From NCBI GenBank assembly GCA_000827325.1, contig KN832899.1:123438-187437 (forward strand): a stretch of 64,000 bases of DNA, written 5' to 3'. The position numbers were made by a program, and so were the translations under genes. The notes under the pieces were generated by a model. It saw only the letters and a program-made list of their open reading frames with translations, was not told the origin of the DNA and did no database searches. Below are positions 33,670-43,186 of the stretch, piece after piece (the first letter of the stretch is position 1; every line of letters starts with the position of its first letter). This DNA is from Oidiodendron maius Zn (taxonomy: Eukaryota > Ascomycota > Leotiomycetes > Myxotrichaceae).

Positions 33670-33712
33670 TTTTTTCGGCACACCGGTTTTTTCGGCACGC
33701 AGGGATAGACGT
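33670..33712 (-). repeat. Family A terminal inverted repeat, element 2 right
   Basis: The mirror of 28838-28880, followed by the duplicated TA and then by the resumed host-gene frame. Confidence 0.93.
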
Positions 33713-33885
33713 TATCTCTGTTTAATGTTGCGACTTACAACGACCGGGGCTTTGAGGAGACACAAGGAAAAAATAATATTGACCTAGATGGAGATGAAAG
33801 TGGGGACGAGGGCAAAAGCGGGGAAAAGGATAAGAATAAGGAAGAGGATAAGAGTAAGGAGGCGGATAGGATCAGGGCTGATTGA

Positions 33886-34644
33886 GATCTTTAATCGATT
33901 TAGGGTGAAGAACAAATGTAATCAGTCCTTAAGGAACTAATTTAGCTTTCCTTAATCTGAGGTTTGTGGCACAATAATCGTTATGTAAGGTTGAAGAAAG
34001 TCATCCCGTTTAGATATGCAGAAAGGCAAATCATTAAGTTAAACTCGAATTTTCAGTTTCTTAGCAATACATATTTAAGTTAGTCAAGCTTTTCGAATAG
34101 CTTGTCCTGCTCTTCCTTCACACCCTCGTAACATATGCGTAAACTGCTTATAGTACCTTCTGTAAGCGGGGACACAGAGGGGACTGAACCCTACCCGGAA
34201 CATCGAGGGCTCTACTACGCCTATTTATTGTGGTTTTGCCCACATGGTGTTATATGAAGCTTCTCAGCGAAGCTGTGACTAAAATTTTCTTATCGAATTA
34301 ACCCCATTAACGTTTGCTTTTCGCACCGCACCGTTCCCCTTCTAGAACCGCTCTGATTCGAGAAGTTAGGCCGTTATGAAGCGTGCACAGAGACCTCTTC
34401 TCTTGTCCTTTATAAGTGGTGCTCTCTTTAGGTACGTGATAATATATTCTCCCACTGCCTACGTTAATGGCTCTCCTGGCTTCTTGCGTGGGAAGGAGCT
34501 CCGAAATTGGTGCGGATCCAGAGACTGCTCCCACGGCGGGAACGACCCAAAATAGGACAGCTCCTCGGCGAGAAATACATGACTTCTGGGTTAGAAGAGT
34601 AACAACTAGGAAGCACCTTGCCGTCAGCTCGATATGCGTTAACC
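33886..34644. other. Intergenic region
   Basis: No coding frame is convincing; a 75-codon minus frame at 34307-34534 has no support. It contains the upstream region of the chitinase-like gene. Confidence 0.45.
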
Positions 34645-35972
34645 ATGTTATACTCTTCTAACCTCTTTTTCCGGCCCTTAATACTCTACCTTTGTGCTCT
34701 AGGCCCTCAATGGATTCTTACCACTGCGACGCCCCTTGACAGTGGCGAGGAGGGTAAGTGTTATATAACAGCCACAAAAGAAGTGACAATAGAAGAGGTC
34801 TTTACGTTTACCCTCGACATCTCCATGCCGTCATCCACTCCTCCGACCAGCGGGGGAGTGTTCTTCGCGCAGCCAAGTTCTTCGACCCACACGCTGTCCT
34901 CAGTCGTAGACTCCGCGATCGAATCGTCACCTATCTCTACTCTTTCAGCTTCGGAAATTTCTTCCGCTCTATCTACGCATCCGAGTTCTGGATACGTGTT
35001 TAATTCGCATTCGACAGAGAATGTAGCTGTATACTTCGGTCAGACCGCCGCAACAAGTGGGACGTCGCTGGCGAAACAGTGCGCCGACCCCCACATAGAC
35101 ATAGTTATACTTGCTTTCATCATCTCACGGAATGATTCAAGCGGACCTTACCCCGGGGTCAACTTTGGGGCGGCCTGTGGCGGCCAAACTTCTCTCATGG
35201 CAGAGAAAGCTCCTGGGTTGCTCTCTTGCCCCTACCTAGCGGCTGATATCGACACCTGTCAAACAAAATACGGCAAGAAAGTCCTTTTGAGCATTGGTGG
35301 CGGCGGCCAGAGCATAGTATTTAATACGGCATCTGACGCTTCATCCTTTGGGGGTGTTATTTGGGATTTGTTCGGACCCTCGGGCAATATTGATGCGGAT
35401 TTGAGGCCCTTTGGAGACGTTTCCATTGACGGCTTTGACATCGGCAGGTCGCTCACCTCGCCTTTCTAAATATAGCTGACAGCTGAATAGATAATGAAGA
35501 TAATAATAAAGCATATTATGAGGTCCTGGGAAGTACGCTCCGGGGTTTATATTCTTCGAGCACTTCAAAGGAGTTCTACTTGTCCGCAGCGCCGCAGTGT
35601 CCTAACCCCGACGCGTCTGATCCTACGGCACTCCTCCTCCTCTGCGACTTTGTCTGGGTGCAATTTTATAACAACCCGCCCTGTAGCATTGGCACCTCAG
35701 GATTCACTGCTTCTCTACAGGGCTGGTCCGAGACACTCTCTTCTAGCCAAGCACGACTGTACTTAGGAGCGCCAGCGTGGTCCGGGGCTGACGAGACGAC
35801 TTACGAAAAGATCGGAACGGCACAAGGCATGGAGGCCATTGCCCAAAACGTGTCGAGAATGGGATTAGCAAATTTTGGCGGCGTTATGTTTTGGGATGGA
35901 GCAGAAGGGATGCTGAATGAAGCTGGCGGCAAAGATATTATTGCGTGGGCGAAAGCAGGGCTAACAATATAG
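34645..35972 (+). CDS. GH18 class III chitinase-like secreted protein
   Basis: Exons 34645-35443 and 35491-35972 give 426 aa. Residues 1-30 look like a signal peptide (MLYSSNLFFRPLILYLCALG). A Ser/Thr-rich stretch follows, then the GH18 barrel: VAVYFGQ, DIVILAFII, KVLLSIGGGG and, across the splice site, DGFDIDNE. That last motif fits the GH18 signature DGxDxDxE with the catalytic Glu. Further on are FYLSAAPQCP, FVWVQFYNNP, LYLGAPAW and GVMFWDGAEG, all in the class III order. The only intron that joins the frames is 47 nt and begins with GC instead of GT (35444-35490, ends TAG, branch-like CTGAC). Unless that GC-AG intron is spliced, the protein stops at 35469 without its catalytic Glu. Role: hydrolysis or remodelling of chitin at the cell surface. 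Confidence 0.8.
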
Positions 35973-36262
35973 CTCACCTTATAGAGAGGCGCAAATCTGT
36001 TCTATACGTCGCCGTCGCGAGTTTGAACTGGAGAATTTTCTGGTCACGAGTCTAGCTATTTGGATTTTATGTTTAGTCAAGAATGTATCTAACTTAAATT
36101 GAAGTCAAGTAAAGGAAGTCGAATACTGTAGAATTGCTCTCATATCCCATGGCCACAGGCGTTGACTTTATCACGCAGATTAATATGGAGGTTTTTGATA
36201 CGGGACGATATCATTTTGCAGAGTACCATCTATTTTTATGCTCGAGCCTCTGAAAATATAAG
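35973..36262. other. Short convergent intergenic region
   Basis: Nothing recognised between two convergent genes. Confidence 0.5.
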
Positions 36263-37498
36263 CTATCTATTATCAAACCATACTACTGCCTCCGCCCGGA
36301 CCCGCCATTTATCGTAGTCTTCGGCATCCGCACTGCCACATACCTCCAGGAGCGGATGCACCACTACAGTGACCTCGCGTCCTGCTAGTCGTTCCTCGTT
36401 GCCGTCATACTTTACTAGAACATCTGCACTGAACTGGGCGCTTTCGCCTTCGAAGGTAAGAGGAGTCAGATCACGCAAGGTGCGACATCTCATGCTTCCT
36501 CTCTGAGTCCAAAGCATGTATGAGAGACTAGCAGCATCACTAAAGATTTTCTGGAGTTTAGGTGTAAGTCTAGATCTCATATCGGTGTTAATTAGGTGGT
36601 GTGCTGGACTAGCTAGGAAAGCCAATGCTTTTTGGTCCGCAACTTGCGCAATTAAGTCTTCTGTCTTACTTCGTAGGCATTTCTCGGCTTCTGAATTATC
36701 GTCCCGTAGTGGAGGCATGAGCAGTCTCATTGTGTCTGAGCGCCACCGTTCAGCATCCCTTTGGTTGGCTAGAACAATTAGCAAAACAGAATTATATGTG
36801 AGAGCCATCTTACCACTCTGCGCAGGCTGATAGATACTTTCGAGAGCTAAACGGCCACCCTCTTCATAGACGCAAAACGGGCTCTGAAATAAGCTCGAAT
36901 AAACGTATTGCGCTAGGAGTGCATTTAAGAGAAGCATTGGAGACCTTGCTGCCGTAAACAAAACTGGGGGAAGTTGATTATTCTCAAGTAGGACGACCTG
37001 AGTCAGATCTTTCACCAAGGCATCATATTCTGTCCTCTCTAGTGATAGTAGCAGAGAAAGGTCCTTGATAGATATCTCTCTGGCCCATCTTCTCATGTTC
37101 GCCTTCAGTCTATCCAAGTTTCGCTTGGTCTCTTCCTCTTCTGCTGGCAGCCAACGTGCTGATTCCATTTGCCTAAATGAGTCTTCTTGAACTTTACGAA
37201 GGAAGTCAACATATTTTCGTTGAATCTTATCCTTCTCTGACTCCATCTCGCAAAGCTTGGCTTGGAGGGTCTGCCGGACATTTTCCGCTTCTGTCTCCTC
37301 TAGATGCAATTTCTGCTCCAGGTTTGACTTGTCCGAAGCCAGTGACAAACTCAATCTAATCATATTGCCTAATTGCTGAATTGTCTCCATCTGCACAGTT
37401 TGTAAATTGTTGTAGGCTCGCCGCAGGGCTCCTCTAGCAACTTCTATAGCCCGCAAGCTGGAGTCTTCTAGTGCGGCATTCTTATTGTGAGCACTCAT
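36263..37498 (-). CDS. Unknown coiled-coil protein (411 aa)
   Basis: A single uninterrupted frame from ATG 37498. Residues about 20-150 are strongly helical and charged, with heptad-like spacing (QTLQAKLCEMESEKDKIQRK), predicting a coiled coil. The second half is globular with hydrophobic helices (PMLLLNALLAQYVYSSLF; NSVLLIVLANQRDAERW) and ends with beta-like segments (REVTVVVHPLLEV; AEAVVWFDNR). No signal peptide or membrane segment is seen. I have the impression of a common fungal hypothetical family found near incompatibility-type genes, but I cannot name it. Confidence 0.75.
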   Translation of the reverse strand: MSAHNKNAALEDSSLRAIEVARGALRRAYNNLQTVQMETIQQLGNMIRLSLSLASDKSNLEQKLHLEETEAENVRQTLQAKLCEMESEKDKIQRKYVDFLRKVQEDSFRQMESARWLPAEEEETKRNLDRLKANMRRWAREISIKDLSLLLSLERTEYDALVKDLTQVVLLENNQLPPVLFTAARSPMLLLNALLAQYVYSSLFQSPFCVYEEGGRLALESIYQPAQSGKMALTYNSVLLIVLANQRDAERWRSDTMRLLMPPLRDDNSEAEKCLRSKTEDLIAQVADQKALAFLASPAHHLINTDMRSRLTPKLQKIFSDAASLSYMLWTQRGSMRCRTLRDLTPLTFEGESAQFSADVLVKYDGNEERLAGREVTVVVHPLLEVCGSADAEDYDKWRVRAEAVVWFDNR

Positions 37499-37892
37499 AT
37501 CTGAATTTAATTACCGGGTGGAAATTAAGCCTTTGTAGGCTAGTACTACCTATGCGTGGAGGAGGCTAATAAACATTCGAAAGCTCTTAGTATTGGTAAA
37601 ATATTAGATTAACTTAGCTTTTATAATACCCTTGCTGTATGCCATGGCCCATTATCTTATGTGTAGAGTTACTGGGGCATCTGAGAACTCAACTACTCTC
37701 CAACCGATGGCAGCCACTTCTGCCTGTAAGAGAGCAGCCTGTTCGATTTGGCTTACTAGGACCAATTCTAGCCGCACCGGCTATTGCTCGCAGGATCTAC
37801 ACCCACCTAGGTCGTATCTTTCGTCGAGATACCATGTTTGCGTAAGTTATCTTCCATCAGACGTTATACTCCCGAGGGAGCAATCTTTAAAT
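37499..37892. other. Divergent intergenic region
   Basis: The frame of the next gene is open upstream from 37632, but the true start is most likely the ATG at 37893 because a signal peptide begins there. The region should hold the promoters of two divergent genes. Confidence 0.5.
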
Positions 37893-38573
37893 ATGAGGCT
37901 CATTATTTGGTTAAGTCATGCTGTTTTGATAGCTGCAACACAGTGTACTGTTGATAGCGGGATCTTATCTCCCTCTCTAACTAAGTCGGCTGTTGCAGAA
38001 GCTGCTCTGATCTCTTCTACACCAAACATGACCATCGCGATCTCGAACCACTATGGGTCACGGCTATCCTTATCCTTCGGCCTTGATGTGAGTTCGCCGC
38101 CTCCGTATGGCAACCCACAGCCTACAGAGCTCGCCGATTCTTCCAGTACACAATATATTTACCCCGATGAGTGGGCGGGAAGGGTGGCGATTGGACCTAA
38201 TCTCAACCCCTATGGTAGCAAGATCGAAGGGAGCTTCAAAAATTCCTCCGTAGATATTGATGTTAGCTATGTCGACGGATACTCGGTACCTATAACTTGC
38301 TCCTCCAACGGAGAAGCTTTCACCGGTTGCAACCTTGACCTCTTTCAGGCACGCTGCGAAAATAAGGTTGATGGGCCGGTATGCCTCAATCCCGCCAGAG
38401 ACATTGCCGACGGACCCGCTGCCACTTTCTTTGCACCTTGCGCAGGGGCTGCTTATACATTTCCGAACGACAATGGAGCCAATCGAGATGGTCTTTCCAG
38501 TAACTTTGTTTCTTGCTGTATAGGCACATCTTGCGCAGCTCCCTTACGCCAACTCCCAAACAGCACGATATAA
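37893..38573 (+). CDS. Thaumatin-like secreted protein
   Basis: The 226-aa frame is counted from ATG 37893, where a signal peptide starts (MRLIIWLSHAVLIAATQC). The frame is open further upstream but that part is not protein-like. After a short linker comes a beta-rich domain with many cysteines. Thaumatin/osmotin-like features are ISNHYGSRLSLSFG near the N-terminus, EGSFKNSS, DVSYVDGYSVPITCSSNG, the Cys-rich ARCENKVDGPVCLNPA, and CAGAAYTFPNDNGANRDGLS near the end. The DVSYVDGYS..I.C block corresponds to the family's typical 'D.S.VDG.N.P' motif. Secreted thaumatin-like proteins of fungi bind or cut beta-glucans; the precise activity here cannot be told. Confidence 0.6.
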   Translation: MRLIIWLSHAVLIAATQCTVDSGILSPSLTKSAVAEAALISSTPNMTIAISNHYGSRLSLSFGLDVSSPPPYGNPQPTELADSSSTQYIYPDEWAGRVAIGPNLNPYGSKIEGSFKNSSVDIDVSYVDGYSVPITCSSNGEAFTGCNLDLFQARCENKVDGPVCLNPARDIADGPAATFFAPCAGAAYTFPNDNGANRDGLSSNFVSCCIGTSCAAPLRQLPNSTI

Positions 38574-38969
38574 TCCGAGACCCAGGAGAGTCATTGTCAT
38601 GCCTGGCCGTAGATGGCAAGGACAATAATCTAGCTGGAAGGTAGATAGATAGATAGTGCCACGCCGGAAAGCGAAACGGGGTGAAATATATAAGTTAATT
38701 CTTCCTCAACCAAGCTAAGTTACGTCACTGCTTACTGCGCCGGCTGCATTCTGATATACGAGACGACAATAAATATGATTCAAGACCCTCAACCGGACCG
38801 GCTAACCTTTTTTTTGTTTCTTTTTGTGTTTAGTACCGTAGTAACAATAGCAGTGCGTTAGAGCTGCACACTTCTGTACGAGGGACGATAAAGCCATATT
38901 CAAAAGTTCAGGATTAATAATTATACAATGATACTTGCATCTCCATCCTTAGTGGGAGCAGAGAGCGCA
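38574..38969. other. Intergenic region
   Basis: It contains a short GATA tetranucleotide run near 38643 and a T-rich run near 38810. No gene is supported. Confidence 0.5.
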
Positions 38970-39311
38970 TCAGTACTCCATAAAATCTTGCATGTCCTGG
39001 CAAAAATTCACAACGGATTTTAGCGTGGCTACACAATATGCGCACGTCGTCCACTCGTTCATGATAATGTCTCCATCAACGTCGGCTCTAGTGAAATGCT
39101 TATTATTTACAATTCTTGAAGTGTAAGCTCTCCGCAACGGACTTGGCGCTAGTGCCAAGCAACATCGATCAAAATGGCTACCCTCACAATATTTACAAGG
39201 CCTGTGTTTCCACGTAGGTGCCACTACTCGTGTTTGTTCAGAATTGTCTGAGATGACATCAGTAGACGTTTTCTGTATCCTTGCAGTACATACATTTCCG
39301 TGCCATTTCAT
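38970..39311 (-). CDS. Possible small zinc-knuckle-like protein (113 aa)
   Basis: The frame from ATG 39311 contains CKYCEGSHFDRCC, a Cys-x2-Cys-x3-His-x3-Cys pattern close to a zinc knuckle of retroelement gag proteins, plus a second Cys pair further on. It may be a real short gene or a relic of a retroelement gag. No neighbouring reverse transcriptase is seen. Confidence 0.3.
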   Translation of the reverse strand: MKWHGNVCTARIQKTSTDVISDNSEQTRVVAPTWKHRPCKYCEGSHFDRCCLALAPSPLRRAYTSRIVNNKHFTRADVDGDIIMNEWTTCAYCVATLKSVVNFCQDMQDFMEY

Positions 39312-39888
39312 GTATGCTATGTTAGATGGAGGCGTGGGCGGCGTGCTTTGCAGCGTGGGGATCGTAGAAAAAAAGAAAAGAGAGGCGCAGAAGCCGCAGT
39401 AATTTGCGCACTTTGCGGTATATCACTAAAGTCGCTAAAGGGGTACGAAATGGCCGGTCTCTAAAGTGCCTCCCTTGTACAGCTCCATAGGTCCATACAA
39501 ACCAAGATACCTACATCAGGCTCATGCGTTCGGTGTTAATTAACACCTGTATGTGGCTTCAAGTACTACAAGCATGAAATTGCTCATACGGAACCGACCT
39601 GATTGCGGAGTTTCGCCATTCTTATTTTTCAGTTAGGGTCCGTCAGATCTGCTAGCGTATCGCCGAATTCGACCCAAGGAACATAATTTACATGAGGATA
39701 CCTCCTTTATAGCCAAGATCAACGTCCAATTGCTCCTATAGAGCCATTGACAAGAACCTATTTTCAATCTAGACATCCACATTACAAATCCCGGAAAGGC
39801 AGAAGTGAGGAGGGAAGGTTAAGGCCGCTGCGACAGGCGAGAGATCACGTGAGTTGCAGTCCTGGGCACTCCCGTAGACGACATACCA
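39312..39888. other. Intergenic region
   Basis: It contains a TCACTAAAGTCGCTAAAGG motif near 39424 that resembles the internal motif of the MITE at 27482. No gene is supported. Confidence 0.45.
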
Positions 39889-40332
39889 ATGCTTTGCGGA
39901 TGTATCAACATTAAATGGGGACAGACAGCTCGAATCAGACCTCAATCAGCTGCGCTGTCTGCAAGAAAAGGTGCAGAAGAGGGAATACAATGGTACGGGG
40001 AACACGACACTGCACCCCCTACAGAGAACATCATGGCTTCTAGCATAGCCATCGACAATGGTCATGGATGTCGAGTTGATGAAATTCAAGGTGAGAACTT
40101 CTCATCTAGAGACATAGAATCCCTCCCAGGGCCAAGGCGGCTGTCACTCTTTGAAGAGGGGAGATACTACCGGTCATGCGCGCCATCACCGTCCGAGAGG
40201 TCGAGGTCAAGCAAAGAAGGGACTATGCCAGAGAGGGGGGCTGTCATGGAGCCTACTGTTAAATCGCCATTCCATGCACTAAATAGCATCGATTCTAATT
40301 CTACCTACGGGTCGGCTAAATTTTCTAGCTAA
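39889..40332 (+). CDS. Doubtful ORF (147 aa), low complexity
   Basis: The frame is rich in Ser, Glu and Arg, without recognisable domain or signal. It overlaps the tail of the frame on the other strand at 40325. Kept only because of its length and composition. Confidence 0.25.
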   Translation: MLCGCINIKWGQTARIRPQSAALSARKGAEEGIQWYGEHDTAPPTENIMASSIAIDNGHGCRVDEIQGENFSSRDIESLPGPRRLSLFEEGRYYRSCAPSPSERSRSSKEGTMPERGAVMEPTVKSPFHALNSIDSNSTYGSAKFSS

Positions 40333-40729
40333 GAATTCCAATTGCTATCTCAACTGCTGCTGCCCACAAGAACACGTGAGACCAAGTGACATCTGGCCTA
40401 ATAGCCATCCCAGTAACGGGACTCGGAGAGGGGGAAATGATGTTTGTGGCGGAAGGCCAGGAAGAGCCTGTGCCCGTTGGGAGATGTAGGCCGGCAGACG
40501 TAGCATTGGTAATGGCTGTTCGATTTGCCCCGAATATTGGCGGCGCGTTAAAAGAAATCGTTGAAGTTGAAGGCATCGTCGTTCTTAGATTTGATGCAGT
40601 CGGCTCTATGCTTCCATTAAACTCTGTAGTGCTCGAATAACAAGTTGAGGTGCTTGTGCTCGAGACGGCGCAGGACGTAGGATATCTTGCCATTAGAATG
40701 CTGTCTAGACCTATCCCTTCATGATACAT
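40325..40729 (-). CDS. Possible Ser/Thr-rich membrane-anchored protein (134 aa)
   Basis: The frame from ATG 40729 (or 40693) is rich in Ser/Thr with several N-glycosylation sequons (NGS, NRT, NAT) and ends in one hydrophobic helix (VFLWAAAVEIAIGI). That is what a cell-wall or GPI-like protein tail looks like. No signal peptide is evident at the N-terminus, so an upstream exon may be missing. Confidence 0.35.
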   Translation of the reverse strand: MYHEGIGLDSILMARYPTSCAVSSTSTSTCYSSTTEFNGSIEPTASNLRTTMPSTSTISFNAPPIFGANRTAITNATSAGLHLPTGTGSSWPSATNIISPSPSPVTGMAIRPDVTWSHVFLWAAAVEIAIGILS

Positions 40730-41073
40730 GACCCCTTCGTTGTATTTTACTTGCAGTTAAACGACCAATCTCTGGAATACCAAGGATAGTATTACTGTAG
40801 CCAACAATAAGTCAATTTCAGGTATAACATGGACTATAACCATCTTGGAAGCGCGATATTAGACCTAAATTGAGGGCGAGGTATCAACCCCCCTTACGGA
40901 ACCAAAATTGGCCACGAAATAGAGAGCCGGTAATTGCCTACGTTAGAATCTGGAATTGGCTCATTGAAATAATTATATGAATCTTTTTTGCCTCAGCAGC
41001 CATGCTACGGTCAAATCCGAGTACTATCGCCCCTGTTCTACTCGCACCTTAAAACAAAGTCCATCACTCCAAG
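40730..41073. other. Intergenic region
   Basis: Upstream region of the gene at 41074; nothing specific seen. Confidence 0.5.
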
Positions 41074-42576
41074 ATGGGCCCCAAGAAAATAAGAAGAGTT
41101 AATCCAGATAAACAGTCTAACCGAGACTCAAGGAAGAAATCTGCTAGTGAAGGGGTAGCCAAGGCCAAAAATAGGATCGATAATGCAAAAAAGAGTCGAG
41201 CGGAAAAGACGGCCAAGCGGAATGAATTAAAAAAGCGTCTTGAGGCAGCTTCAGATAAAGAGAAAGAGCAGATCAATGCCGATCTTCAACAGCTCGATAA
41301 TGCTATGCAAATAGATGATGCGGAAATATCACAGGCAGAGCAGGAAATGACCACGTGCCAACGACAAGAAGCGGAAGCTGATGCCGAGGACGTGACCGAT
41401 GAAATGGAGGTTGACGGGGAGGATCCCACGACTACTGAAGGCTCTGGGGCATCTGGGAATAACCCCACGACCACGGAAGGTTCTGGGGCATCTAGGAATA
41501 GCACTTCGACTAAAGAGCTCTTAGATGCGTTTGCGTCTGGACGAGGTCCCCCACCCGGACTCTATGAGTGTCCGGACTTGAGTCTCGGGGCTGGATTGCG
41601 ATCAACCCAACGCATCGTTGCCTACAAGTCGAGCGGGCCATTCGGAAAGGTAGCCATCGTCGCAGATGCCGAGATCCCATCGTGTCCTATCTTCAGAATT
41701 ATGAAGAACGTAACGGTTCCTAAGGACGTGATAAATGCTATAGACACCCGGCGGGCGGGGAAGACCAAACCCGGAACTGATCAGATGTGGGCCCCCGATG
41801 ATATTGACAATGTTCTAGGGGTCGCTGTATCAGTACCCGCTGGGTATGGCGGAAAGGTTGAAGACCTGGTTAAGGCTCTGCCGAAACTATCGCTCATACA
41901 GAAAGTAGCTTTAACGGACGCTAAAAAGCCGATCCCGCGGCAGCCAGACATACAACTTGTCATCCAGTGGAAAGAGCCAATTATGGTTAGGGTCAAGGGC
42001 GAGCCCGAGCCACGCGAGATGAGACTGAGCTTTGAAAACAGGGGCGGGTGCAAAATGATCTGGAAAAGGTGCTATCAAAAGACTCTAGATGACACGGCAT
42101 TCCATTATGAAGATCATTACAGGGCAGCGGGAGGAAAACACCAATCAGAACCACTGGAGATACCTCCCTTCCCGGTTCCACCTGCCGGTTCCGACTTCTC
42201 TCGCGAAAGCACAGTGGACATCGATCAGCTGGCTTCAACTCGAACCACACCAGAGCGAGACTTACATTCAACTCAAACCACATCAGTCTTACCTTCAACT
42301 GAGACTCCGGCTGGACAAAAGCCTTCATCAGGACAAAATTCTTCCTCGGTACAAGAGCCTTCATCAGGAAAAAAGTCTTCGTCGGGACAAGAGCCTCCGT
42401 CTAAAAAGGCAGCTCGGGCTGCAATGAAGGCGGCCTTTGCCACATTCAAGGAAAACTACTTACTCCCCTTTGATGACATTGACGAATGGGACGAGCTGAA
42501 CGTGGAGCAGACTGCAAAGGGAATGCGGGCGTGGGACGCATATTGGGCTGAAGCGTCAGCAGCCTCTGTTATGTAA
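41074..42576 (+). CDS. Unknown protein, basic coiled-coil N-terminus (500 aa)
   Basis: One uninterrupted frame from ATG 41074. Residues 1-110 are highly charged and helical (AEKTAKRNELKKRLEAASDK), a likely coiled coil with nuclear-type basic patches. A short acidic region with two near-identical PTTTEGSGAS units follows. The central 200 residues are ordered: LLDAFASGRGPPPGLYEC, FGKVAIVADAEIPSCPIFR, DIQLVIQWKEPIMVRVKGE. The C-terminal part has imperfect Ser-rich repeats (QKPSSGQNSS, QEPSSGKKSS) and ends in a helix with WDELN and AWDAYWAEA. No known domain. The tidy frame and composition indicate a real gene. Confidence 0.65.
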   Translation: MGPKKIRRVNPDKQSNRDSRKKSASEGVAKAKNRIDNAKKSRAEKTAKRNELKKRLEAASDKEKEQINADLQQLDNAMQIDDAEISQAEQEMTTCQRQEAEADAEDVTDEMEVDGEDPTTTEGSGASGNNPTTTEGSGASRNSTSTKELLDAFASGRGPPPGLYECPDLSLGAGLRSTQRIVAYKSSGPFGKVAIVADAEIPSCPIFRIMKNVTVPKDVINAIDTRRAGKTKPGTDQMWAPDDIDNVLGVAVSVPAGYGGKVEDLVKALPKLSLIQKVALTDAKKPIPRQPDIQLVIQWKEPIMVRVKGEPEPREMRLSFENRGGCKMIWKRCYQKTLDDTAFHYEDHYRAAGGKHQSEPLEIPPFPVPPAGSDFSRESTVDIDQLASTRTTPERDLHSTQTTSVLPSTETPAGQKPSSGQNSSSVQEPSSGKKSSSGQEPPSKKAARAAMKAAFATFKENYLLPFDDIDEWDELNVEQTAKGMRAWDAYWAEASAASVM

Positions 42577-42946
42577 GGTTTAAGGTTCGATATTCGGTAG
42601 GACAGAAGAGTTAAGGTCTTGCGCATGTGTTGTCTGCTGACTTCCTTTCTCTATTCTACGCTCGTTTTCCACTCGGCAACTTCCTTTACCCTTTAATGTT
42701 TAATATTTTTGGGCTGGTTACCCGCTTCACTGGATTTAGTCCCTCTTTGAGATCATATCTCTCAGCATGCGCTCATTTGATACTGCACCATCTTCTTAAG
42801 TCGTGTTATTTGTTCTGCAGTTCTATTGTCATGTATTTTCCTTCTCTAGTTTAGGTATCGTACTGTATTACAAATATAAATTGACTTACGGTAACTTATC
42901 ACCTTTCAGTGCCTATTTGTACTCTCCTTACTGGTTGATCTATATA
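42577..42946. other. Left flank of the Tc1-like element
   Basis: No gene is supported; a 75-codon frame at 42627 is AT-rich and hydrophobic. The target TA of the element is at 42945-42946. Confidence 0.5.
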
Positions 42947-43080
42947 CAGTAATGTTCGAAACCAGCTTCAGTTTAAACTCTATATGTTTTTTTTTTTAGC
43001 TGAGAATTGTTATCGTACTAGTACCGATACGGCTTAGCAATAGTGGACCCTTGCATTACCTGCTTAGCACATAGCACGTG
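42947..43080 (+). repeat. Tc1-like terminal inverted repeat, left
   Basis: About 134 bp, roughly 80-85% alike to the mirror of 52555-52687 by eye, with a poly-T run in the middle. Confidence 0.9.
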
Positions 43081-43186
43081 ATAGGTAGCTTCAAGTAGTA
43101 GGTACTTCTACAGCGGCTGCCATCGGAGTACAGTATTTGTCTTTCTGCTCCCCAACAAGACAGGTGTCCTCTTCAACATATTTGCG

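Larger units (their letters stand above)
28838..33712. mobile_element. Family A transposon, 4.9 kb, carrying a complete HET-NACHT-WD40 gene
   Basis: The 43-bp terminal inverted repeats (28838-28880 and 33670-33712) are flanked by TA on each side (28836-28837 and 33713-33714). Removing the element plus one TA restores an open frame in the host gene, which fixes both boundaries and shows real transposition. The ends match those of the element at 17487-21237 (left about 430 bp plus one 50-bp insertion here; right about 417 bp), but the cargo is unrelated in architecture. No transposase is present, so it must be moved in trans, perhaps by a pogo-like enzyme such as that at 13308-15011 (inference). 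Confidence 0.95.
27920..33885 (+). pseudogene. Unknown gene split by the family A element (362 codons once joined)
   Basis: The 5' part is 27920-28837 and the 3' part 33715-33885. If the element 28838-33712 and one of the two flanking TA copies are removed, the frame passes smoothly through a CTA codon and 56 more codons to a TGA at 33883. The 3' part is Lys/Glu/Asp-rich (GEKDKNKEEDKSKE). The product is a paralogue of the protein at 22067-22852, sharing SAN.FL..WR, ALH.LA.AC and DE.GKC motifs. As it stands, the 5' part reads into the element's end and stops after 16 foreign codons at 28885. An ATG further upstream in frame exists only as a non-ATG codon at 27773, so 27920 is preferred. Function unknown. 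Confidence 0.85.

Noticed and set aside
35444-35490. Frameshift or nonsense mutation killing the chitinase-like gene
   Set aside because: A 47-nt GC-AG intron with branch-like CTGAC restores the exact family motif across the junction, so a splice is more likely than coincidence.
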